From NCBI GenBank assembly GCA_002774185.1, contig PEZG01000036.1, forward strand, positions 1 to 10,231: a stretch of DNA of 10,231 nucleotides. Direction: 5' to 3'. Position 1 is the first letter of the stretch. Each line of letters starts with the position of its first letter. The notes under the pieces are model-generated. The model saw only the letters and a program-made list of their open reading frames with translations, ran no database searches and was not told the DNA's origin. The translations under genes were made by a program, and so were the position numbers. The DNA is from Candidatus Roizmanbacteria bacterium CG09_land_8_20_14_0_10_41_9 (GTDB taxonomy: Bacteria > Patescibacteriota > Microgenomatia > UBA1406 > GWC2-37-13). Shown here one piece after another: positions 1-4,961 of this stretch.

Positions 1-92
1 ATGTCTTTAACCGAATCCAGCGCACTCTCTAAAACATCCGAGGAGTTTTTGGTTATTAATATTACGGACAGGTGTGGTTTTATATTCTTCAT
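1..92 (-). CDS. Family 2 glycosyltransferase, N-terminal fragment (runs off the window)
   Basis: Read on the minus strand from the ATG at 92..90, this stretch encodes about 30 residues with no stop before the window edge. The visible segment LSVILITKNSSDVLESAL is the typical first beta strand and helix of a GT-A fold family 2 glycosyltransferase (consensus like SVIIxTKNExxxIxxxLxSV). Such enzymes transfer a sugar from a nucleotide-sugar donor, often to lipid carriers or surface polysaccharides, and act at the cytoplasmic face of the membrane. The DxD metal site would lie beyond the edge and cannot be checked. A strong promoter lies just upstream (111-139), giving a leader of roughly 12 nt with no Shine-Dalgarno sequence. 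The gene is divergent from the nucleoside diphosphate kinase-like gene. The plus strand of the same bases also has a short open frame, but it resembles nothing. Confidence 0.75.
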   Translation of the reverse strand, partial: MKNIKPHLSVILITKNSSDVLESALDSVKD

Positions 93-110
93 GAGTTAGA
101 TTTCATCTGA

Positions 111-139
111 ATTATAGTCGAAAGAGGCAAAACACGCAA
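111..139 (-). promoter_or_regulatory. Sigma70-type promoter of the glycosyltransferase gene
   Basis: On the minus strand a -35 element TTGCGT (139..134) is followed by a 17-bp spacer and a perfect TATAAT (116..111). Transcription should start near 104, about 12 nt before the ATG at 92. The hexamers and spacing are seen directly; activity is inferred. Confidence 0.65.
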
Positions 140-182
140 CGCTTAGGGTGGATGCAAAACCTATAGTATTTCCCCTATTATC

Positions 183-191
183 TGATATAAT
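183..191 (+). promoter_or_regulatory. Extended -10 promoter for the nucleoside diphosphate kinase-like gene
   Basis: TGATATAAT reads as an extended -10 (TG-n-TATAAT) with a perfect hexamer at 186-191. No convincing -35 lies 17 bp upstream, which is acceptable for extended -10 promoters. The predicted start near 198 excludes the TTG at 192 as start codon and favours the ATG at 213. Confidence 0.55.
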
Positions 192-212
192 TTGACTCTA
201 AATATTAAACCT

Positions 213-908
213 ATGATTCCTTATGTAGAATCTGGAGTAAAACAACCGTATCCTGAGGTAGAAATCTTGCGCGGCTTGAATCAAAGGCACTTTTTTACTC
301 GGGAAAATGTAACCATAGCTGAAAATAGATCCGGAGAAGACGTGTATAAAGAATTAGCTTCTAATTCGCAAGAGGCTCTTCGGGAGGCTCTGAAAATATT
401 GAACAGTCAGGAATTCCAGGAACTTATACAGACTGGGCACATTACATTTGGCGCAATAAAACCGCGGGTACATCGCGATAGTACAATTCCTGCTCAAAAC
501 GACCTAGCGGCAGCATATTTTCTTGAAAATGAAATACTATCTCCTCTTCAGGTCATATTTTCCTTTAGTTTCCAATTTTCCCCCGATCTTTTAAAGGGAT
601 TTTATCCGCCAGAAGTCTGGAAGGTTCTCCAAGAACTCCAAGCCACGGACACGTTTACCTCATACATGACTAGTGGTCCAGAAACAGGACTTATTCTTTT
701 CAGCCCTTTGGACAGCGCAGTTACCGAGTGGAGGCATCAAATAGGAAGCACTAACCCCCGAATAGGGAAAAAAAAACACGAAAATAGCATCCGCGCACGG
801 TTTGCGAAACATACTCGTCAGAATTTAGTTCATGGAAGCTCGTCTATACCGGAGGCACAAAGAGAAATCCAGTGGCTTTCTGCAAGGATATCTTCTTTCG
901 TATGTTGA
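213..908 (+). CDS. Nucleoside diphosphate kinase-like protein with N-terminal extension
   Basis: About 231 residues from the ATG at 213; a TTG at 192 in the same frame abuts the -10 element and is unlikely. The C-terminal two thirds match nucleoside diphosphate kinase, which transfers the gamma phosphate between NTPs and NDPs through a phosphohistidine. Residues equivalent to the classical active site are present in order: K83 in AIKP, Y131 in GFY, R174 and T180 in WRHQIGSTNP, R194 in SIRARF, N204 and the catalytic H207 in NLVHGSSS, and E218 in EAQREI. The usual YMTSGP segment precedes R174. Odd points are an extension of about 75 residues with no recognised domain, IKPR in place of IKPD, and a somewhat longer K83-Y131 interval. 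Typical enzymes have about 140-150 residues. It is divergent, but the complete active-site set suggests it is catalytically competent. No Shine-Dalgarno sequence is visible. The lipase gene follows after about 46 bp and may be co-transcribed. Confidence 0.75.
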   Translation: MIPYVESGVKQPYPEVEILRGLNQRHFFTRENVTIAENRSGEDVYKELASNSQEALREALKILNSQEFQELIQTGHITFGAIKPRVHRDSTIPAQNDLAAAYFLENEILSPLQVIFSFSFQFSPDLLKGFYPPEVWKVLQELQATDTFTSYMTSGPETGLILFSPLDSAVTEWRHQIGSTNPRIGKKKHENSIRARFAKHTRQNLVHGSSSIPEAQREIQWLSARISSFVC

Positions 909-954
909 CTATAGTCCATTGATATGCTCCTCCCTCTTCGTAACAATGGGGATT

Positions 955-2604
955 ATGAATAGATACAAAACTATTCTTAAATCTAAATTCTTCATTCTTA
1001 ATTCCATATTCTGTATTCTATGTACTATCTTCTTTCTTCTTCCCACTACGGTTAAGGCAGAATGGACTAAGTATCCAAATAATCCTGTACTATCTGCCTC
1101 AGAAGATGGATCCGATGGGACAAAAAACTACGCACCGTTCGTCATGTTTGAAAATGGAATATTTAAAATGTGGTATCACGGCGTAAGCGGATTAATTTTT
1201 AAAATCTATTATGCAGAGTCACCAGACGGTATTCACTGGAATAAAACCGTAAAAGAACCTGTGGTCTCTCCCCTTTCGGATCACGGTGAAATTGCAGCTG
1301 CCGAGCCCTGGGTAATACATGATGAGACCGGATATAAAATGTGGTTCAACGCATTCGGAACAAACTATGTTTATAGGATGCGATACGCAACGTCAGTAGA
1401 CGGCATTCACTGGGATATTCGTACTGAACCGGTATTGGATGGACAATATGGATCCTGGGACGCAATCGGAATTACGCATCCTAGTATCTACTACGACGGA
1501 TCCCTATACCATCTCTGGTATAGTTCATCAAACATCCAAAGTGGATGGAAAGTGGGATATGCTACTTCACCCGATGGGATAACGTGGACGAAATTTGCGG
1601 GAAACCCCCTCAATTTCCCGTCAGCCGGGTTTGCCGAAGCAGTCTCCATAATGAAAATTGACGACGTATTCCACGCCTGGTATGACACAGGATATTATCG
1701 CTGCACCGATATCTACCATGCGGTATCAAAAAACGGGATTGACTGGGCATGCGATGGAGACTGCACTGTTTTGACAGTCGGATTGGATACACAAGATTCT
1801 TCCGAAATTCTGAGTCCATCGGTTCTAAAACTAAATTCTACTTATTATATGTGGTATAGCGCAGATAATGGTACCACGCGGCATATCAATTTGGCCACGG
1901 AAGAAATCGGAAAAGACCCAATCGTTATCATTCCCGGACTTTTCGCATCCTGGAATAGGAACGGGATCCTGCATAATGAAAACGCCGGAATTTACGATTG
2001 GAAGATTATGCCGGAAGTTAAGGAATATGAAGGCATAATATCAACTCTGAAAGCAATCGGGTACACAGAAGAAGATGTATTTTTATTTCCGTATGACTGG
2101 AGGAAAAGCGTCGAAGAAACAGCAGGAGACTTAGATGTTTTCTTAGAACAAAAAGTCTTATTAAATCATGCAAACAAAAAAGTAATCCTGATCGGTCACT
2201 CTCTTGAAGGACTTGTCGGCCGAATATGGGCCCAGAAATATCAAAAAGACTCTCTAAATAGACTTATAACGGTCGGTACGCCACACCAAGGAGTCGCGCA
2301 GGTCTATAAACCACTCGAGTCAGGAGAAATTGAACGGGATAATACGCTCCTGTGGCTTGCGGAAAAACTTATCCTTATTCTCAATAAAACCGGTTTAGAG
2401 AGTGATCGCATAACATTCCGACGGGTGTTTCCAGTGGCGTACGATTTACTCCCCATATTGAATTTTTTGAAAAATGAGGCAGGCGAAGACCTGGCAACTG
2501 AAGATCTATCAATAAAAAACGAGCTATTGTTACCTATGATCGTAGTTTTGACCAGATTTATCCAAAGTTTGTATCTGTGTACGGTAATATCACAGATACG
2601 GTAG
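955..2604 (+). CDS. Secreted propeller/LCAT-like lipase, upstream reading frame (interrupted)
   Basis: The start is taken at 955 (946 is an in-frame alternative) because a signal peptide follows at once: a Lys/Arg-containing start, a hydrophobic core at residues 12-30 and a likely cut after VKA (35). An ATG at 832 would overlap the preceding gene and place charged residues before the signal. Residues 36-315 contain four S-x-D/N-G-I-x-W motifs (starting at 89, 147, 205 and 258, spaced 53-58) with repeated MWY/LWY strands, typical of the GH43/GH32-like five-bladed propeller superfamily. From about 320 an alpha/beta-hydrolase of LCAT/PGAP1-like type begins: IIPGLFASW (325-333), YDWRKS (380-385), and the nucleophile region GHSLEG with S416. 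The fourth position after the first Gly of the expected GxSxG is Glu418. The frame ends after 549 residues, before the expected catalytic Asp and His. These lie in the -1 frame (next entry). Substrate is unknown; glycan binding plus ester hydrolysis at the cell surface is an inference. Confidence 0.8.
   Translation: MNRYKTILKSKFFILNSIFCILCTIFFLLPTTVKAEWTKYPNNPVLSASEDGSDGTKNYAPFVMFENGIFKMWYHGVSGLIFKIYYAESPDGIHWNKTVKEPVVSPLSDHGEIAAAEPWVIHDETGYKMWFNAFGTNYVYRMRYATSVDGIHWDIRTEPVLDGQYGSWDAIGITHPSIYYDGSLYHLWYSSSNIQSGWKVGYATSPDGITWTKFAGNPLNFPSAGFAEAVSIMKIDDVFHAWYDTGYYRCTDIYHAVSKNGIDWACDGDCTVLTVGLDTQDSSEILSPSVLKLNSTYYMWYSADNGTTRHINLATEEIGKDPIVIIPGLFASWNRNGILHNENAGIYDWKIMPEVKEYEGIISTLKAIGYTEEDVFLFPYDWRKSVEETAGDLDVFLEQKVLLNHANKKVILIGHSLEGLVGRIWAQKYQKDSLNRLITVGTPHQGVAQVYKPLESGEIERDNTLLWLAEKLILILNKTGLESDRITFRRVFPVAYDLLPILNFLKNEAGEDLATEDLSIKNELLLPMIVVLTRFIQSLYLCTVISQIR
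2514..2520 (+). other. Slippery heptamer A AAA AAC at the frameshift point
   Basis: In the upstream frame the codons read ata aaa aac gag, so the heptamer A AAA AAC is in the canonical X XXY YYZ phase for -1 slippage. A -1 shift here joins directly to the downstream frame at CGA (2520-2522), giving an uninterrupted product of about 802 residues. Only a weak 4-bp stem is visible downstream (around 2534-2545), and no convincing internal Shine-Dalgarno sequence lies upstream. A lost A in this run (A6 for A7), in nature or in assembly, would look the same. Confidence 0.5.
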
Positions 2605-3362
2605 CCGGGTATATTGTGAAGCCTGCAGATCCGATGCACTCTCTATTGGGTAACTATGTTTACGGTCAACCGGTTTCGTCTTTTTTTGAAAATGGAGATA
2701 ATACCGTTTTGGTGAAAAGCTCAAACCAGGACACAGACTCTCAGGAATTACTTCTCGATCATACGGATATCATTACGAAAAAAGAATCAATAAAAAAAAT
2801 CCTGGATCTGGCCGGTATTCCCCTGCAAGACAATCAAATAGTCGAGGGACAAAAAACAATAATTTCCCCTTCGCTTATTTTCATTATTCGCTCTCCTGCA
2901 ACAATGGAGGTGGTCGCGGGAACTGAAACTTATTCTGAGCAGGATGGTATTATTTTCATCCCAAATGCGCAATCAGGAGCGTATTCCCTGCGCGTAAAAG
3001 GTGTGGAAAAGGGAACATATTCTGTGGTTGTTGGGCAGATTAGTGAACAAAACGATACATGGGATACCATTAATGGCGAAGTCGTACAAGACCCTCCGTC
3101 ATCACAGATCGATACGTACACGATTTCTTACGACAACGTATATTCTCAAAGTATTGAGCCCACCCCAACTCCCATTCCCCCAACCCCCACATTCACTCCT
3201 ACTCCTACATTTACCCCGACGCTTACTCCTACTCCTACAATCAAGCCGCCAACTCCGACCGCAACACCGAATAAACATAAGTATGAATGGAAAAAAAAGC
3301 TGCATGCTCTTTGGATAAAATTCTTTAGAATCTTCTGGAAAAATTTGAAATTTAGAAAGTAG
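2520..3362 (+). CDS. Lipase C-terminal part in the -1 frame: catalytic Asp/His, linker, cationic tail
   Basis: This frame stays open from the slippery site to the TAG at 3360-3362 and continues the hydrolase. Numbered for a fused product, NGDNTV (D582, codon 2697-2699) corresponds to the GDGTV segment and LDHTD (H603, codon 2760-2762) to the catalytic His of LCAT-like lipases. A beta-rich domain (about 620-735) follows; SGAYSLRVKG and GTYSVVVG look like an Ig-like or C-terminal pre-peptidase-type fold. Residues 736-772 are a Pro/Thr linker. The last 30 residues hold 11 Lys/Arg and 8 aromatic residues. A GTG at 2577 could start an independent product, but that would lack the nucleophile and a signal peptide, so a separate gene is unlikely. 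Whether the two parts are joined by programmed frameshifting, or this is a decaying gene or sequencing error, cannot be decided from the sequence. Confidence 0.7.
   Translation, partial: RAIVTYDRSFDQIYPKFVSVYGNITDTVAGYIVKPADPMHSLLGNYVYGQPVSSFFENGDNTVLVKSSNQDTDSQELLLDHTDIITKKESIKKILDLAGIPLQDNQIVEGQKTIISPSLIFIIRSPATMEVVAGTETYSEQDGIIFIPNAQSGAYSLRVKGVEKGTYSVVVGQISEQNDTWDTINGEVVQDPPSSQIDTYTISYDNVYSQSIEPTPTPIPPTPTFTPTPTFTPTLTPTPTIKPPTPTATPNKHKYEWKKKLHALWIKFFRIFWKNLKFRK
3159..3269 (+). repeat. Pro/Thr-rich linker-coding low-complexity repeat
   Basis: About 37 codons encode mostly P and T (blocks such as PTPTFTPTPT) with imperfect repeats of actcct at DNA level. This is a typical extended linker of secreted multidomain proteins. 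Its in-frame maintenance shows that the -1 frame is, or recently was, translated. Confidence 0.85.
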
Positions 3363-3372
3363 GGGGCGTCGT

Positions 3373-3400
3373 GTGGCCGTTGAAGGACTTGCTCAACTGA
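3373..3400 (+). repeat. 28-bp direct repeat, copy 1
   Basis: This 28-bp stretch matches 4121-4148 at 26 of 28 positions in the same orientation. It contains a GTTGA/TCAAC inverted repeat (5 bp). It lies in the convergent interval between the lipase tail and the deoxyribonucleotidase-like gene. The interval 3363-3478 otherwise holds only a weak CAAAAG/CTTTTG hairpin (3457-3472) and no gene that I can see. Confidence 0.7.
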
Positions 3401-3478
3401 TTATTTATTGCAGAGTATACCCTTTTCAAGCTAGCGCTTATCAAGCTTAGGTGAGTCAAAAGGTGGCTTTTGGCATAG

Positions 3479-4057
3479 TTATAAATACTTTTCTATCTCT
3501 TTCCAGGAGTTTATGCGAGTAATATTCTTTAGTGGTTTCTCTGTTTTCTTATTCCAAGGCATTGTCAGTAAAAAGACTTTAATGTTTTCCGCAGCGCAAT
3601 CAAAGGCGAAGTCCAGATGATCTTCAAAAAAAACTTTTACCCCTAATTTCCTGCATACTGCCGATTTTCTAATTTTAACCTCATAATCGTGAGAAAACTG
3701 GTTGGTATGATGAATTGCCTGGAATTTATCGGGAAAATAATGCTCTACCCATTGTTTCGTGATTTTATCGCTAAAATGCGGCCGCGAAGTGATAATTACC
3801 ATTCGATATTTTTTTCTGAGGTAGTCAATTGCCTCGACTGCACCGGATACCGGCTTCATTCTATCCATGTAGGACGAACGGAGGAAACGGTAAGTTCGAT
3901 CGACAGCCTGTTTTGGTGTACAGTTCCAAACTCCAGCAAGATTGTGATTAATGTGATCATTCAGGTGAAAATTTGTCCGATAATATCGGTTATGATATTC
4001 GATTAAAGGAGTGGTAAAATCCGCCAATACCGAATCCAGGTCAAAACCGATAAGCAT
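3479..4057 (-). CDS. HAD-family 5'(3')-deoxyribonucleotidase-like protein
   Basis: 192 residues resembling the NT5C type of HAD phosphatases, which dephosphorylate (deoxy)nucleoside monophosphates through an aspartyl-phosphate. All HAD motifs are visible: motif I GFDLDSVLADF with D6 (nucleophile) and D8; motif II VIITSRP (T90/S91); a basic VKIRK segment with K128/K131 as motif III candidates; and motif IV FFEDHLDFA with E145, D146 and D149. The length is near the family norm and no signal peptide is present, so it should be cytosolic. Its own promoter puts transcription start at the ATG. The gene stands alone between two 28-bp direct repeats and converges with the lipase gene. Nucleotide specificity cannot be read from the sequence; a general HAD phosphatase role is the alternative. 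Confidence 0.82.
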   Translation of the reverse strand: MLIGFDLDSVLADFTTPLIEYHNRYYRTNFHLNDHINHNLAGVWNCTPKQAVDRTYRFLRSSYMDRMKPVSGAVEAIDYLRKKYRMVIITSRPHFSDKITKQWVEHYFPDKFQAIHHTNQFSHDYEVKIRKSAVCRKLGVKVFFEDHLDFAFDCAAENIKVFLLTMPWNKKTEKPLKNITRINSWKEIEKYL

Positions 4058-4063
4058 GAAAAG

Positions 4064-4072
4064 ATTATATCA
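4064..4072 (-). promoter_or_regulatory. Extended -10 promoter, probably leaderless, for the HAD gene
   Basis: The minus strand reads TGATATAAT, a perfect extended -10, ending at 4064. Only 6 nt separate it from the ATG at 4057, so the expected transcription start coincides with the start codon. No good -35 is visible upstream. Confidence 0.6.
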
Positions 4073-4079
4073 CGAACGA

Positions 4080-4120
4080 CCTTTCGGACTTGCCCTGAGC
4101 GAGCGAAAGCGAGTCGAAGG
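4080..4120. repeat. Imperfect palindromic intergenic repeat
   Basis: CCTTTCGGACT (4080-4090) pairs with AGTCGAAGG (4112-4120) through 9 bp with two bulged bases, around a loop containing CCCTGAGCGAGCG. The wording resembles the CCCTTCGAC...GAGGGCAAG palindromic repeats dispersed between genes in many bacterial genomes. That resemblance is from memory and was not searched. Confidence 0.5.
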
Positions 4121-4148
4121 GTGGCCGTTGAGGGACTTACTCAACTGA
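4121..4148 (+). repeat. 28-bp direct repeat, copy 2
   Basis: The second copy of the repeat at 3373-3400 (26 of 28 identical). Here the internal inverted repeat is a full 6 bp, GTTGAG (4128-4133) with CTCAAC (4140-4145), around a 7-nt loop. Its 3' arm overlaps the 5' arm of the next hairpin. Confidence 0.7.
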
Positions 4149-4187
4149 CAGTTTGCGACTCGAATAACTGTCGCATTACTGTCAGTT
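4143..4187. repeat. Long hairpin (10 bp + 6 bp stem)
   Basis: AACTGACAGT (4143-4152) is exactly complementary to ACTGTCAGTT (4178-4187). After a small internal loop, TGCGAC (4154-4159) pairs with GTCGCA (4170-4175), leaving a 10-nt loop. No T-tract follows on either strand, so it is not a standard intrinsic terminator. It lies downstream of the minus-strand tRNA and could still stop or process that transcript. Confidence 0.6.
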
Positions 4188-4190
4188 AGT

Positions 4191-4204
4191 CCCGCATTTG
4201 CGGG
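4191..4204. repeat. Short GC hairpin downstream of the tRNA
   Basis: CCCGC pairs with GCGGG around ATTT. It lies 10 nt beyond the tRNA 3' end in the tRNA's direction. No U-run follows, so at most it is a weak or processing-linked terminator. Confidence 0.45.
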
Positions 4205-4213
4205 AAACCCCCG

Positions 4214-4290
4214 TGGTGGTCGCGACAGGACTTGAACCTATGACCTTTCGAATGTGAATCGAACGCTCTAGCCAGCTGAGCTACGCGACC
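4214..4290 (-). tRNA. tRNA-Val (anticodon CAC), CCA encoded
   Basis: The minus strand folds into a complete cloverleaf. The acceptor stem GGTCGCG/CGCGACC has 7 perfect pairs. The D stem is GCTC/GAGC, and the anticodon stem TTCGA/TCGAA encloses loop TTCACAT, giving anticodon CAC, which reads the valine codon GUG. The T stem ATAGG/CCTGT has one G-U pair and loop TTCAAGT. The discriminator is A, and CCA is encoded at 4216..4214. The length is 77 nt. A TATAAT lies 9 nt upstream of the 5' end. The gene stands alone, divergent from lepB. Confidence 0.95.
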
Positions 4291-4299
4291 AATATATTT

Positions 4300-4305
4300 A
4301 TTATA
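4300..4305 (-). promoter_or_regulatory. -10 element of the tRNA-Val gene
   Basis: TATAAT on the minus strand (4305..4300) ends 9 nt before the mature tRNA 5' end at 4290. Only a poor -35 candidate, TTCAAA at 4326..4321 (15-bp spacing), is seen. It interleaves with the divergent lepB promoter. Confidence 0.5.
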
Positions 4306-4313
4306 CTAAACCC

Positions 4314-4342
4314 TTGTTTTTTTGAATTTGTTTCATTACAAT
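4314..4342 (+). promoter_or_regulatory. lepB promoter, probably leaderless
   Basis: TTGTTT (4314-4319), a 17-bp spacer and TACAAT (4337-4342) form a plausible promoter. The -10 ends 7 nt before the lepB ATG at 4350, so the mRNA would start at or next to the A of the start codon. No Shine-Dalgarno sequence is present. Confidence 0.5.
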
Positions 4343-4349
4343 TTTCACT

Positions 4350-4961
4350 ATGTCTTTTGTAAAACGCGTCATTGAGTTTGTGATGGATATCCTTGAAACC
4401 ATTGTTTTTGTGGGTTCAATTTTCATTATGCTTTACCTTTTCATCATGCAGCCCAATCAGGTAAAAGGAGCCTCCATGGAACCTACGTTTGCTTCGGGAG
4501 ACTATATCTTTACCAGTAAAATCACGTATAAATTCCGATCTCCTGAAAGGGGCGACATTGTAGTATTCAGGTCTCCTAAAAACCCCGATATTGATTACAT
4601 AAAACGAGTTATCGGGCTACCTGGGGACCAAATACTGATCCAAAAAGGCACGGTATTCGTAAACGGAACGTCTATAAATGAATCTTACATCACGTCCTCA
4701 ACCAACCTCTGGGATGGGGGATTTGTTTCGGAAGGAGTACCCATTACGGTTCCGGAAAGCGAGCTATTCGTGATGGGAGACAATCGTCAACGGTCATCGG
4801 ATTCACGGGAATTCGGACCCATTCCTGCGGAAAGTGTCATTGGTCAGGTATTCTACAGATACTTCCCTTCTTCAAAGATGGGAGAGATCCGCAATCCCTT
4901 TCCCAAGACGAATACACTGCGTTCCTCTTCAGGACTGCTCGTCTCCCTTCCATGCCTCTAA
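4350..4961 (+). CDS. lepB: Signal peptidase I
   Basis: 203 residues. Membrane-bound serine/lysine peptidase that removes signal peptides from exported proteins, with its active site outside the membrane. An N-terminal membrane helix spans about residues 13-33. Box B GASMEPT carries the nucleophile S42, box D YIKRVIGLPGD carries the general base K85, and box E GDNRQRSSDSREFGPI (143-158) completes the fold. The single N-terminal anchor fits Gram-positive-like enzymes. It is a candidate processor of the secreted lipase in this window. The last 11 codons overlap the 3' end of the convergent ParB-like gene by 33 bp, so the extreme C-terminus (after about residue 190) is constrained by two genes. 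The start is supported by the promoter 7 nt upstream and by the normal placement of the anchor. Confidence 0.95.
   Translation: MSFVKRVIEFVMDILETIVFVGSIFIMLYLFIMQPNQVKGASMEPTFASGDYIFTSKITYKFRSPERGDIVVFRSPKNPDIDYIKRVIGLPGDQILIQKGTVFVNGTSINESYITSSTNLWDGGFVSEGVPITVPESELFVMGDNRQRSSDSREFGPIPAESVIGQVFYRYFPSSKMGEIRNPFPKTNTLRSSSGLLVSLPCL

Noticed and set aside
1..99. Plus-strand open frame of 32 residues at the left edge
   Set aside because: The minus strand of the same bases gives a recognisable glycosyltransferase N-terminus with its own promoter; the plus-strand peptide resembles nothing.
192..212. TTG start at 192 for the nucleoside diphosphate kinase-like gene
   Set aside because: It directly abuts the TATAAT at 186-191, so it would lie upstream of the predicted transcription start. 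The ATG at 213 fits better.
899..908. Recoded TGA (glycine code of SR1/Gracilibacteria)
   Set aside because: TGA ends the nucleoside diphosphate kinase-like, ParB-like and ileS genes at natural positions, so the standard bacterial code applies.
832..954. ATG at 832 as start of the lipase gene
   Set aside because: It overlaps the end of the preceding gene and puts about 40 residues in front of a clear signal peptide.
2577..3362. Independent gene starting at the GTG at 2577
   Set aside because: It begins inside the hydrolase fold, has no signal peptide, and open coding sequence in this frame extends upstream to the slippery site.
3457..3472. CAAAAG/CTTTTG hairpin as a terminator between converging genes
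   Set aside because: The stem is only 6 A/T-rich pairs and no clear T-run follows on either strand.
3373..4148. CRISPR array from the two 28-bp repeats
   Set aside because: There are only two copies, about 750 bp apart, with a gene between them and no spacers or cas genes.
4191..4204. Intrinsic terminator of the tRNA gene
   Set aside because: The hairpin is real but is followed by ACTAACTG, not a U-tract, so I list it only as a hairpin.
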